Below, piece by piece: positions 1 through 6,929 of a stretch of DNA of 7,860 bases. The stretch comes from Syntrophomonadaceae bacterium. GTDB lineage: Bacteria; Bacillota; Syntrophomonadia; Syntrophomonadales; Syntrophomonadaceae. The DNA lies in contig JAISDD010000036.1 in the NCBI GenBank assembly GCA_031265005.1, positions 1 to 7,860 on the forward strand, in the 5' to 3' direction. The notes under the pieces are model-generated. The model ran no database searches, was not told the origin of the DNA, and saw nothing but the letters and a program-made list of their open reading frames with translations. The translations under genes were made by a program, and so were the position numbers. The stretch's first letter is position 1; the number at the start of each line of letters is the position of its first letter.

Positions 1-2295
1 ATCTTGTCTATTTTAGCGATTCCAATATTTTTTAAAGATAAACTTTGGGGGTTCGTTAGTTTTGATGATTGTCACCGGGAACGTGAATTTTCGGAAGAAG
101 AAAAAAACATTCTGCGTTCTGGGACCCTGTTATTTATTAACGCAATAATGCGCAATGAATACGAGATAGAGCTGAAAAAACGCTTTAAACGTCAAGATAT
201 GCTAACAAATATTTCTGAAAATTTCATTTCCAAAAATGACACGCATGAGCTTATTAATGACGCTTTACGCCAAATAGGAGAAGCTCTCGCAGTAACACGC
301 GTATTAATATTGACATCTGATACGGAAAGCGGCGAAGTCTTTCCCGTCTACTCATGGTTTTCCTCGGAAGAATGGCAGACGGCTTTTTCTCCGCCTGGCT
401 TTAGCGAAACCCTGAAAAACAGTTTTCTGGATACCGCGCCTATAGATACCATCATACCTGCTATTTTTTGTAATGATATACAGCAAAATGAAAAATATCG
501 ATTTTTTGAGACCGCGGGGCTCAAATCATTTATTTGGGCTCCCCTATATGTAGAAAGCAAATTTTGGGGAATAATCAGCGTTGAAGAATTTGTTAACAAG
601 CAAGTTTGGGACGAAAATGACACGCAGTTTGTCAGTATCATAAGCAATGTTATCGCAGGAGCTGTAACTCGCGATCTAATGGAAAAAGAACGTGCGCTGG
701 CACTTAAACAAGCTATTCAAGCCAACCTAGCGAAAAGCGAATTTCTGTCGAACATGAGCCATGAAATAAGAACTCCTATGAACGCCATCATCGGTATGAC
801 TGCCATCGGCAAAAAGGCAACCGGCATCGAACGAAAAGATTACGCTTTTGAAAAAATAGAAGACGCCTCCACCCACCTCTTAGGCGTTATCAATGATATA
901 TTGGACATGAGCAAAATAGAAGCGGATAAATTTGAGCTTTCAATTGATGTATTCAATTTTGAAAAGATGATCCAAAAAGCCGTAAATGTTGTAAATTTTC
1001 GCGTAAATGAAAAACAGAAAGACTTTTTCGTACATATTGACAGTAATATTCCCAGTACATTAATAGGCGACGCTCAAAGACTGGCGCAAATCATAACCAA
1101 CCTGCTCTCCAACGCGGTCAAATTTACTCCCGAGCGTGGAACCATAAATTTTAACGCGTCTTTAGTAAAAGAAAAGGCCAATTTATGTACCCTCCAAATT
1201 GAAGTAAGCGATACAGGAATCGGCATTAGCCCGGAACAGCAAGCACGGCTGTTCACTTCTTTTCAGCAAGCTGACAGCAATACAACGCGCCAATTTGGCG
1301 GGACCGGCTTAGGTCTTGCCATATCCAAACGTATTGTAACCATGATGGATGGAGATATATGGATAGAATCAGAGTTAGGAAAAGGTTCTACTTTTGCTTT
1401 TACCGTACAAATTGAACGGGGAAAAGAGGCTAATCATCGCCGCAGCCTTTTAAATCCTGATGTGAATTGGAAAAATCTTCGTATACTGGCAGTGGACGAC
1501 GCGCCGGAAATACGCGAGCATTTCAAAGAAATCGCGCAAGGCTTTGACGTCAAATGTGATGTGGCCGCTAGCGGGGAAGAAGCGTGTGCCATCATAGAGC
1601 AAAACGGAGCCTATGACATTTATTTTGTGGACTGGAAGATGCCGGATATGGATGGTATAAAACTTTCGCGCTGGATTAATGAACATGGTAAAGGTAATTC
1701 TATAGTGATTATGATTTCAGCCGCGGAATGGAACGCTATAGAAGATGAAGCCAAAGACGCCGGAGTAGACAAATTTATGCCCAAACCCCTTTTTCCATCC
1801 GCTATAGCGGATTGCATAAACGCGTGTTTTGGCGTAAATGATCTTGTAAACGATTTGCTCATTGAGGGAGAAGACGTCAAACACAGCAGCCAGCCTGAAC
1901 CAGATGATTTTAGCGGGTATCGCATACTTCTGGCCGAAGATGTGGCAATCAACCGCGAAATCGTCCTAGCACTGCTGGAGCCCATGAATCTATCCATAGA
2001 CTGTGCGGAAAACGGACTGGAAGCGGTGCGCCTATGCAACGAAAATCCCGAATGTTACGATATGATATTCATGGACGTTCATATGCCGGAAATGGACGGC
2101 TACGAAGCTACCAGGAACATTCGCAAGCTCAATAACCCGCACGCAAAAATTCCCATCGTAGCTATGACCGCCAATGTGTTCCGCGAAGATATTGAAAGGT
2201 GTTTGGCCGCGGGAATGAATGCTCACGTAGGTAAGCCGTTGGATTTCGATGAAGTCCTGGAAAGTCTAAGAAAATATTTGCCCAAAAAAATGTGA
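1..2295 (+). CDS. Hybrid sensor histidine kinase, GAF-GAF-HisKA-HATPase-REC-REC, 5' partial
   Basis: Cytoplasmic hybrid histidine kinase; the frame is open at base 1, so the N-terminus is missing. Counting the Leu codon at 4-6 as residue 1, the visible order is: the end of a first GAF domain (1-50), a second GAF domain (about 65-225), a short helical linker, HisKA with the phospho-accepting His253 in SHEIRTPMN, and an HATPase domain. The HATPase domain has N-box Asn370, G1 box DTGIGI from Asp403 and G2 box GGTGLGL at 432-438. Receiver 1 (about 493-612) has Asp498/Asp499, phospho-site Asp543, Ser572 and Lys594. Receiver 2 (about 639-758) has Glu645/Asp646, phospho-site Asp691 and Lys744. All catalytic residues are present. 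There is no HPt domain and no membrane segment in the visible part, so phosphotransfer onward would need a separate HPt protein or stay internal. The signal sensed is unknown. A link to the phosphate genes downstream is not supported, because a minus-strand gene lies between. Confidence 0.95.
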   Translation: MLSILAIPIFFKDKLWGFVSFDDCHREREFSEEEKNILRSGTLLFINAIMRNEYEIELKKRFKRQDMLTNISENFISKNDTHELINDALRQIGEALAVTRVLILTSDTESGEVFPVYSWFSSEEWQTAFSPPGFSETLKNSFLDTAPIDTIIPAIFCNDIQQNEKYRFFETAGLKSFIWAPLYVESKFWGIISVEEFVNKQVWDENDTQFVSIISNVIAGAVTRDLMEKERALALKQAIQANLAKSEFLSNMSHEIRTPMNAIIGMTAIGKKATGIERKDYAFEKIEDASTHLLGVINDILDMSKIEADKFELSIDVFNFEKMIQKAVNVVNFRVNEKQKDFFVHIDSNIPSTLIGDAQRLAQIITNLLSNAVKFTPERGTINFNASLVKEKANLCTLQIEVSDTGIGISPEQQARLFTSFQQADSNTTRQFGGTGLGLAISKRIVTMMDGDIWIESELGKGSTFAFTVQIERGKEANHRRSLLNPDVNWKNLRILAVDDAPEIREHFKEIAQGFDVKCDVAASGEEACAIIEQNGAYDIYFVDWKMPDMDGIKLSRWINEHGKGNSIVIMISAAEWNAIEDEAKDAGVDKFMPKPLFPSAIADCINACFGVNDLVNDLLIEGEDVKHSSQPEPDDFSGYRILLAEDVAINREIVLALLEPMNLSIDCAENGLEAVRLCNENPECYDMIFMDVHMPEMDGYEATRNIRKLNNPHAKIPIVAMTANVFREDIERCLAAGMNAHVGKPLDFDEVLESLRKYLPKKM

Positions 2296-2381
2296 CCTTA
2301 ACTCAGTCTATATGAAACTACTTTATAAAATGATATACCTCTAAAAATTCATGGTTTTTCTGTTTTCCAGGCGCGCAATAA

Positions 2382-2429
2382 AGCTGGCTCACGCGCGAAA
2401 AAGAGCGCAGCTATTTTAAAAATTATTTT
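2382..2429 (+). terminator. Possible Rho-independent terminator after the hybrid kinase
   Basis: AGCTG-GCTC (2382-2390) can pair with GAGC (2403-2406) and CAGCT (2408-2412), with G2407 bulged and a 12-base loop. The right arm is followed by an AT-rich stretch containing two T4 runs (2413-2429) rather than one clean U tract. The placement, 87 bases after the kinase stop and just before the next gene's ribosome binding site, suits a terminator, but the stem is imperfect. An alternative pairing of the GCGCGC at 2371-2376 with CGCGC at 2392-2396 competes with it. The rest of 2296-2446 shows nothing else I can name. Confidence 0.35.
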
Positions 2430-2433
2430 CGCC

Positions 2434-2442
2434 TAAGGAGGT
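2434..2442 (+). promoter_or_regulatory. Strong ribosome binding site of the GNAT gene
   Basis: TAAGGAGGT is nearly a perfect complement to the 3' end of 16S rRNA. It ends four bases before the ATG at 2447, and its AGGAGG core ends five bases before it. This fixes the start of the acetyltransferase. Confidence 0.85.
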
Positions 2443-2446
2443 ACAT

Positions 2447-2932
2447 ATGATTACCATAAGTATCGCTACCGCAGATCATTCAGCTTTTATCGCCCTTTTT
2501 GCCCGAGAAGTCTGGGTAGAATATTATAGCCCCTTTCTGGGTTTTGAACCAGTCGATTATATGCTTAATAAATTTCAAAGCGCCGAGCAAATAAACCGTG
2601 ATATCACTAATGGATACACTTATTATGTCGCTTATGAGGAAAACAAGCTCATAGGTTACTGCGCCGCGCGTTTAGAGGAAAGCTCTCTTTTTTTGAGTAA
2701 ATTATACATTGAACGTTCTTATCGGGGACAGGGACTGGCGAAAAATTTTTTTGACATTCTGCTCAAAATGGCTCGCGAACATGGTAAGTCCCGCATTTTA
2801 TTGAATGTCAATAAATGCAATAACGCCATCGCCGTCTACAAACATTTGGGATTTATTGTAACAGAGGCTAAAGTAACCGATATCGGAGAAGGATTTGTCA
2901 TGGACGATTATATAATGGAGTATACTTTATGA
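2447..2932 (+). CDS. GNAT family N-acetyltransferase
   Basis: A 161-residue single-domain acetyltransferase of the GCN5-related (GNAT) superfamily, predicted to move an acetyl group from acetyl-CoA to an amine. The acetyl-CoA pyrophosphate loop is visible as R93-G-Q-G-L-A98 directly after the beta-4 strand (LSKLYIE, 83-89). The usual C-terminal signature follows: LLNVNKCNNAIAVYKHLGF (118-136), with Asn126 and Tyr131 at the positions that contact CoA and act as general acid in many members. The ending DYIMEYTL is a typical last GNAT strand. The overall shape resembles PaiA/RimI-like proteins, but the substrate-binding N-terminal part (EVWVEYYSPFLGFEP) does not let me name a substrate, which could be a polyamine, a ribosomal protein or an antibiotic. 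It has its own strong ribosome binding site, lies 151 bases from the kinase, and is convergent with the DtxR-type gene. It is probably monocistronic. Confidence 0.92.
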   Translation: MITISIATADHSAFIALFAREVWVEYYSPFLGFEPVDYMLNKFQSAEQINRDITNGYTYYVAYEENKLIGYCAARLEESSLFLSKLYIERSYRGQGLAKNFFDILLKMAREHGKSRILLNVNKCNNAIAVYKHLGFIVTEAKVTDIGEGFVMDDYIMEYTL

Positions 2933-3031
2933 TGTTCTTTTGATTTAATTAGCGAGACTAGAAATTTTTACCATAAATTACAAAACACTTTATTGAAATT
3001 GGCGTCAAGCTTTTCACGGGCTGCTAATTCA

Positions 3032-3412
3032 TCAGGCTTTCGCTGTTGGATTAGCGGCAATATATTTTTTTATAGCTTCAAAACTTTCTGCACTCAGAAT
3101 GTGTTCAATGCGGCAAGCGTCTTCGGTCGCAGTTTTATAATCCACTCCTAAAAATACCAGCCATTCCGTGAGGCTCACATGTTTTTCATAAACTTTTTCC
3201 GCTATTTCCAGCCCTTTTTCAGTTAAAAAAATGTTATTATATTTGTCCATATTTATTAATCCGTTGGTGCGGAAATTTTTCATCGCCACACTTACGCTCG
3301 GTTTAGTAAATCCCAACACTTTAGCAACGTCGATTGATTTTACTTTTGATTGCCTCTTGCTTAAAATCAAAATCGTTTCCAAATAATTTTCAGCCGACTC
3401 GTTAACCTTCAC
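3032..3412 (-). CDS. DtxR/MntR family metal-dependent transcriptional regulator
   Basis: A short (126-residue) regulator of the DtxR/MntR family: an N-terminal winged helix-turn-helix (about 1-62; recognition region VAKVLGFTKPSVSVAMK) followed by the dimerisation and metal-binding helices. There is no C-terminal SH3-like domain, so it has the two-domain, MntR-like length. Numbered from the GTG start, candidate metal ligands are Glu12, His78, Cys100, Glu103 and His104. The Cys-x2-Glu-His pattern matches the DtxR primary iron site (Cys102, Glu105, His106). Asn9 occupies the place of DtxR Met10 and MntR Asp8. Metal choice between Fe and Mn is therefore unclear. I chose GTG (3410-3412) because GGAGGG lies six bases before it. 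The ATG two codons upstream (3416-3418) would sit immediately behind that site. The gene is transcribed divergently from the pst operon and no metal transporter is visible nearby. Confidence 0.9.
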   Translation of the reverse strand: MKVNESAENYLETILILSKRQSKVKSIDVAKVLGFTKPSVSVAMKNFRTNGLINMDKYNNIFLTEKGLEIAEKVYEKHVSLTEWLVFLGVDYKTATEDACRIEHILSAESFEAIKKYIAANPTAKA

Positions 3413-3418
3413 TATCAT

Positions 3419-3424
3419 CCCTCC
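3419..3424 (-). promoter_or_regulatory. Ribosome binding site deciding the start of the DtxR-type gene
   Basis: Read on the minus strand, GGAGGG directly abuts the ATG at 3418-3416 but lies six bases before an in-frame GTG at 3412-3410. Normal Shine-Dalgarno spacing favours the GTG. Confidence 0.6.
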
Positions 3425-3448
3425 ATAATTACTTATTCGGCAACATTT

Positions 3449-3477
3449 ATAATACCAGTTATCACGACTTTTTTAAA
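3449..3477 (-). promoter_or_regulatory. Candidate promoter of the DtxR-type gene
   Basis: On the minus strand, an extended -10 element TGG-TATTAT (3457-3449) is preceded, 17 bases upstream, by TTTAAA (3477-3472) as a -35 element. TATTAT matches TATAAT in five of six positions, while the -35 match is weaker (four of six). Transcription would begin near 3442, leaving a short leader that carries the ribosome binding site. No clear dyad of the DtxR/MntR operator type overlaps it. Confidence 0.45.
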
Positions 3478-3496
3478 GCCTAAACGCATACCTTGC

Positions 3497-3524
3497 AAAG
3501 CCTGGGAGCTTACATCCCAGCTTT
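3497..3524. repeat. Inverted repeat (10-bp stem) in the divergent intergenic region
   Basis: AAAG (3497-3500) and CTGGGA (3502-3507) pair with TCCCAG (3515-3520) and CTTT (3521-3524) around a 7-base loop, with C3501 bulged. No U tract follows on either strand, so it is not an ordinary terminator. It lies upstream of the predicted promoters of both flanking genes, so it is more likely a protein-binding dyad, or a chance or relic hairpin, than a leader RNA. Its function is unknown. Confidence 0.5.
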
Positions 3525-3541
3525 AACCGCATCTTCATACG

Positions 3542-3581
3542 CTTACAAACTCATAATAGCAATATTTACACATTTTTTACA
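3542..3581 (+). promoter_or_regulatory. Putative Pho box (PhoP/PhoB binding site) upstream of pstS
   Basis: Four direct hexamers resembling the Gram-positive Pho box consensus TT(A/C/T)A(C/T)A lie in a row: CTTACA (3542-3547), ATAATA (3553-3558), TTTACA (3565-3570) and TTTACA (3576-3581). Their start-to-start spacings are 11, 12 and 11 bases, about one helical turn, as PhoP dimers require. The last two are perfect to consensus, the first has one mismatch and the second two. The position, 68 bases before the pstS start, fits a phosphate-starvation activator. Further half-sites upstream (TTAACC 3523-3528, TTCATA 3534-3539) are 11 bases apart but out of phase with this set. Confidence 0.55.
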
Positions 3582-3605
3582 CGTACCTGCGTTTTTTTAT
3601 ATATT
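3576..3605 (+). promoter_or_regulatory. Candidate promoter of the pst operon
   Basis: TTTACA (3576-3581) matches the -35 consensus TTGACA in five of six positions. It is followed after 18 bases by TATATT (3600-3605), which matches TATAAT in five of six. The -35 element is also the last hexamer of the putative Pho box, so activator and polymerase would sit side by side. Transcription would start near 3612, leaving a leader of about 37 bases that contains GGAGG (3636-3640) eight bases before the pstS ATG. Confidence 0.5.
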
Positions 3606-3648
3606 CCCCTAATAATATTAAAACAAAACCACACTGGAGGCTCAAAAA

Positions 3649-4521
3649 ATGATCAAAAAAACAGGTGTATTTATTTTATGTGCCCTATTGTTTTCCGCGC
3701 TTGCGGCTTGCGCGGGCGAAAATTCAGGGACGTTCAATTCTCAAAAGCCGATAAGCGTCGTGTCCCGTGAGGACGGTTCCGGTACGCGCGGCGCTTTTAT
3801 AGAATTGTTCGGTATCGAAGTCAAACATGATAACGGCGACAGACAGGATACGACTACCAAAGAAGCAATTATAGCCAAACAGACTGACGTTATGATAACG
3901 AACGTAATAAATGACCCTTACGCGATCGGCTATATTTCTTTAGGCTCGCTTACCGGCACTGTCAAAGCCGTTGATATCGACGGCATTAAAGCATCCGCCG
4001 AAAATGTAAAAAATGGTACTTACGCAGCCGCCCGCCCGTTTAACATTGTAACTAAGGGTGATATTTCAAGTTTAACGGCGGATTTTATCTCTTTTATTCT
4101 TTCAGCGGAAGGGCAAAACGTCATCGGGAAAAATTATATCCCTGTTGCAAATAATTCTCCCGCATACGTTAGCGGCCAGACCTCCGGGAAAATCGTTGTC
4201 TTGGGTTCTTCCTCCGTTGCGCCGGCTATGGAACAACTAAAAGAAGCTTACGTAAAGATAAATCCAAACGCGCTTATTGAAATACAGCAACACGATTCGG
4301 CGGCGGGTATACTGAGCGCCTCGGACGGTACTTGCGACATAGGCATGGTAAGCCGTGATTTAAAAGCCAACGAAGCTGAACAGCTTAACGTAACCCAAAT
4401 AGCTTTAGACGGCATTGTAGTCATAATAAATAACGCTAATTCCATAAATAATAATTTTACCAAAGAACAAGTAAAAGCTATTTTCACAGGCCAAACTACT
4501 AAATGGAGCGACTTGGAATGA
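3649..4521 (+). CDS. pstS: Phosphate ABC transporter substrate-binding lipoprotein PstS, permuted domain order
   Basis: Surface lipoprotein that binds inorganic phosphate and delivers it to PstCA. The N-terminus has Lys3-Lys4, a hydrophobic stretch and a lipobox LAAC with the lipidated Cys21. The first lobe segment begins at once with ISVVSREDGSGTRG (35-48), the Arg40/Ser44/Gly45/Thr46 loop of PstS. It continues through DPYAIGYISLGSL and ARPFNIVTKG. The second part starts at about residue 180 with GSSSVAPAMEQL (186-197), then QQHDSAAGI (Ser217), DIGMVSRDL (230-238) and LDGIVVI. It ends in IFTGQTTKWSDLE at the C-terminus. In classical PstS the GSSS/WSDL half precedes the DGSGT half, so this protein looks circularly permuted, yet both halves are whole and the 290-residue length is normal. 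Its TGA overlaps the pstC ATG. It has a good GGAGG eight bases before the ATG and is first in the operon, behind a putative Pho box. Confidence 0.93.
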   Translation: MIKKTGVFILCALLFSALAACAGENSGTFNSQKPISVVSREDGSGTRGAFIELFGIEVKHDNGDRQDTTTKEAIIAKQTDVMITNVINDPYAIGYISLGSLTGTVKAVDIDGIKASAENVKNGTYAAARPFNIVTKGDISSLTADFISFILSAEGQNVIGKNYIPVANNSPAYVSGQTSGKIVVLGSSSVAPAMEQLKEAYVKINPNALIEIQQHDSAAGILSASDGTCDIGMVSRDLKANEAEQLNVTQIALDGIVVIINNANSINNNFTKEQVKAIFTGQTTKWSDLE

Positions 4522-5354
4522 ACAACAAAATCAGCGAAAAAATAATGAGCGGCGTTTTTTTTATATTCGCCCTCGTTTCTGTATTCGCGGTTGGATTAAT
4601 ATGTTTTTTCCTTTTAGCAAACGGCATCCCCGGCATTGCTAAAATAGGCGCTTTTAATTTTCTTGCGGGCAAGATCTGGTCGCCTACGGATATTCCGCCT
4701 GCGTTCGGCATACTCCCTATGATAACAGGCAGTTTATATGTAACAGCGGGAGCAATTCTTATTGGTGTTCCTGTGGGAATATTGTCAGCTATATTTTTGG
4801 CGCGCGTCTGCCCCCGTCATTTATATAAAATCGTCAAACCGAGCGTAGATTTGTTGGCAGGTATACCATCTGTAGTATATGGTTTTTTTGGTATGATGAC
4901 AATCGTTCCGCTGCTGGGCAGCAGTATTTTATCAGCTTGCGTATTACTTGGAATCATGATTTTACCTACCATTATCAGCCTTACGGAAAGCGCCGTCCGC
5001 GCTGTACCCGAACAATATTACGAGGGCGCTTCAGCACTCGGCGCCGGTCACTATCGCAGCATATTTTTCATCGTTATGCCCGCCGCAAAATCAGGCATAT
5101 TTGCCGCTGTCATTTTAGGAATCGGCAGAGCAATAGGCGAAACTATGGCGGTGATAATGGTAGCCGGGAATCAACCCCGGATGCCGGTATCTCTGTTTAA
5201 AGGCGTGCGCACGTTAACGGCCAATATTGTCATAGAAATGGGTTACGCCGGTGATATTCACCGAGAAGCGCTCATAGCGTCCGGCGTTGTGCTATTTGCT
5301 TTTATTTTAATGATTAACTTTATCTTTTCTTATCTGAAAAGGAGTATGCCATGA
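4518..5354 (+). CDS. pstC: Phosphate ABC transporter permease PstC
   Basis: One of the two inner-membrane subunits of the high-affinity phosphate importer; it pairs with PstA and is driven by PstB. The product has 278 residues and about six membrane helices. A long first helix (about 9-35) is followed by a short extracellular stretch and the permease core starting near PMITGSLYV. The DLLAGIPSVVYGFFG motif is typical of PstC/PstA. The cytoplasmic EAA loop that docks to the ATPase is visible at E169-GASALGAG-177, followed by FFIVMPAAKSGI and the conserved GRAIGETMAV. I place the start at the ATG of 4518-4520, which shares ATGA with the pstS stop and has GGAG (4505-4508) nine bases before it. 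An in-frame ATG at 4503 would add five residues but lacks a site. The overlap with both neighbours points to coupled translation. Confidence 0.95.
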   Translation: MNNKISEKIMSGVFFIFALVSVFAVGLICFFLLANGIPGIAKIGAFNFLAGKIWSPTDIPPAFGILPMITGSLYVTAGAILIGVPVGILSAIFLARVCPRHLYKIVKPSVDLLAGIPSVVYGFFGMMTIVPLLGSSILSACVLLGIMILPTIISLTESAVRAVPEQYYEGASALGAGHYRSIFFIVMPAAKSGIFAAVILGIGRAIGETMAVIMVAGNQPRMPVSLFKGVRTLTANIVIEMGYAGDIHREALIASGVVLFAFILMINFIFSYLKRSMP

Positions 5355-6193
5355 TATTAAAAAGAAATTCTTCTGAACGTATTATGGCGTTAATGACTTG
5401 GGCAGCGGCTATTTTAACCATCGGGACATTGTTGTTTTTGATAGCCTTCATTCTCGTAAAAGGAATTCCTCATATAAAACTTTCGCTTTTTTCATTGACC
5501 TATAACAGTGAAAATGTTTCGTTTATGCCCGCTTTGATTTCAACTTTTATTATCGTTTTTATATCGCTGGCTATAGCTGTTCCATTAGGAATTTCGTCTG
5601 CTATTTATCTCACTGAGTACGCGCGGAGCGGAAATAAAATTGTCGCGCTCATACATATGACCACCGAAACATTATCAGGTATACCTTCAATCGTATACGG
5701 ACTTTTCGGCGGATTATTTTTCGTTGCCGCTCTGGGTTGGGGATACTCTGTTTTGGCCGGCGCTTTCACCTTAGTCATCATGATTTTACCTTTAATCATG
5801 CGCTCCAGCGAAGAGGCTATAAAAGCCGTACCCGATATGTACAGCGAAGGCTCATTCGGCCTTGGAGCAGGTAAATTGCGAACTATTTTCAAAATAATCC
5901 TTCCATCCGCAATGCCGGGCATACTGGCAGGAATCATATTATCCGCAGGACGTATCGTCGGCGAAACAGCGGCTTTGATTTATACGTCAGGCACTGTCGC
6001 GCAAATACCAGCAACGCCAATGGACTCAGCGCGAACACTGGCGGTTCATATGTACGCTATATCCAACGAAGGACTGCACTCAAACGAAAGTTACGCTACA
6101 GCAGTAATATTATTAGTGGTTACTATTTTAATAAACGCCGTTTCCGTGCGTATAGCTAAAAAATTTGGAGATTCGAATAATGAATTGTTTTGA
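5351..6193 (+). CDS. pstA: Phosphate ABC transporter permease PstA
   Basis: Second membrane subunit of the phosphate importer, 280 residues with about six helices. An N-terminal helix (about 13-37) is followed by the core from [13 protein letters not shown]. The [15 protein letters not shown] segment parallels the one in PstC. The EAA loop E166-GSFGLGAG-174 is followed by [15 protein letters not shown] and [15 protein letters not shown], the normal PstA signature. The ATG overlaps the pstC stop as ATGA, and GGAG at 5341-5344 lies six bases before the start, so this start is secure. The last 14 bases overlap pstB. Length and motifs are normal for the family and nothing appears missing. Confidence 0.95.
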   Translation: MILKRNSSERIMALMTWAAAILTIGTLLFLIAFILVKGIPHIKLSLFSLTYNSENVSFMPALISTFIIVFISLAIAVPLGISSAIYLTEYARSGNKIVALIHMTTETLSGIPSIVYGLFGGLFFVAALGWGYSVLAGAFTLVIMILPLIMRSSEEAIKAVPDMYSEGSFGLGAGKLRTIFKIILPSAMPGILAGIILSAGRIVGETAALIYTSGTVAQIPATPMDSARTLAVHMYAISNEGLHSNESYATAVILLVVTILINAVSVRIAKKFGDSNNELF

Positions 6194-6929
6194 AATTATG
6201 GATACAAACGTATATTACAGTGATTTTCAGGCTCTTAAAAACATAAATATAAATATTGAAATAGGAAATATAACCGCTTTTATCGGTCCGTCGGGCTGTG
6301 GAAAATCTACTTTGCTTAGAACTCTCAATCGTATGAATGACCTCATTGAAGGCTGCACCGTTTCAGGAGTAATTAAGCTGTTCGGCGAAAACATTTATGC
6401 GGGAATGGACGTTAACCTGCTCCGCAAGCGTGTGGGAATGGTATTTCAAAAACCAAACCCCTTTCCTATGAGCGTATATGATAATATTGCTTTTGGTCCT
6501 AGAACCCACGGTGTAAAGTCAAAGTACGAACTTGACAAAATAGTTGAAACTTCTTTACGGAACGCGGCGATTTGGGATGAAGTAAAAGACCGTCTAAAAA
6601 AATCCGCCCTTGGTTTGTCCGGTGGACAGCAACAGCGCCTTTGTATAGCGAGAGCGCTCGCAGTGGCTCCTGAAGCTCTTTTAATGGATGAACCTACAAG
6701 CGCGCTGGACCCTATTTCCACAGGAAAAATCGAAGAACTATTAATAAATTTACGTGAAAATTACAGTATAATTATAGTTACGCACAATATGCAGCAGGCA
6801 ACAAGAATAAGTGATAAAACCGCCTTTTTTCTTATGGGAGAAATAATTGAATACGGCAACACTGAAGAAATATTCGCGATGCCTGAAGATAAACGAACGG
6901 AAGATTACATTACAGGGAGGTTTGGATGA
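6180..6929 (+). CDS. pstB: Phosphate ABC transporter ATP-binding protein PstB
   Basis: Cytoplasmic ATPase that powers phosphate import through PstCA. In the 249-residue product the Walker A motif is GPSGCGKST (36-44), and [20 protein letters not shown] is the Q-loop region typical of PstB. The ABC signature is LSGGQQQRL (146-154), Walker B is LLMDE (167-171), followed by the D-loop SALDP, and the switch His is His202 in VTHNMQQ. All catalytic residues are present and the length is normal for PstB. I choose ATG 6180-6182, with GGAG (6167-6170) nine bases before it. The upstream in-frame TTG at 6165 would add five residues, and its own bases lie partly in that GGAG site. The gene overlaps the end of pstA by 14 bases and its stop shares ATGA with phoU. 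Confidence 0.96.
   Translation: MNCFEIMDTNVYYSDFQALKNININIEIGNITAFIGPSGCGKSTLLRTLNRMNDLIEGCTVSGVIKLFGENIYAGMDVNLLRKRVGMVFQKPNPFPMSVYDNIAFGPRTHGVKSKYELDKIVETSLRNAAIWDEVKDRLKKSALGLSGGQQQRLCIARALAVAPEALLMDEPTSALDPISTGKIEELLINLRENYSIIIVTHNMQQATRISDKTAFFLMGEIIEYGNTEEIFAMPEDKRTEDYITGRFG

Noticed and set aside
1620..2039. Open frame of 139 codons on the minus strand within the hybrid kinase
   Set aside because: It lies opposite the two intact receiver domains, shows no recognisable protein family and has no convincing ribosome binding site. It is a by-product of the coding strand.
2933..3031. Possible bidirectional terminator between the convergent GNAT and DtxR-type genes
   Set aside because: I looked for a GC-rich stem with a T tract. 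Only a three-base TAG/CTA pairing before a short T run is present, which is too weak to call.
3425..3648. Riboswitch or other leader RNA upstream of pstS
   Set aside because: The predicted leader is only about 37 bases long and the one clear hairpin lies upstream of the predicted promoters. I recognise no known riboswitch core.
3649..4521. PstS as a truncated or frameshifted gene
   Set aside because: The missing order at each end is explained by swapped halves. All conserved segments are present once, the length is normal, and the stop is placed precisely at the pstC start, so decay is unlikely.
4937..5200. Open frame of 87 codons on the plus strand inside pstC
   Set aside because: It is out of frame within the conserved PstC core and its arginine- and histidine-rich translation resembles no protein. 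It is a frame shadow.
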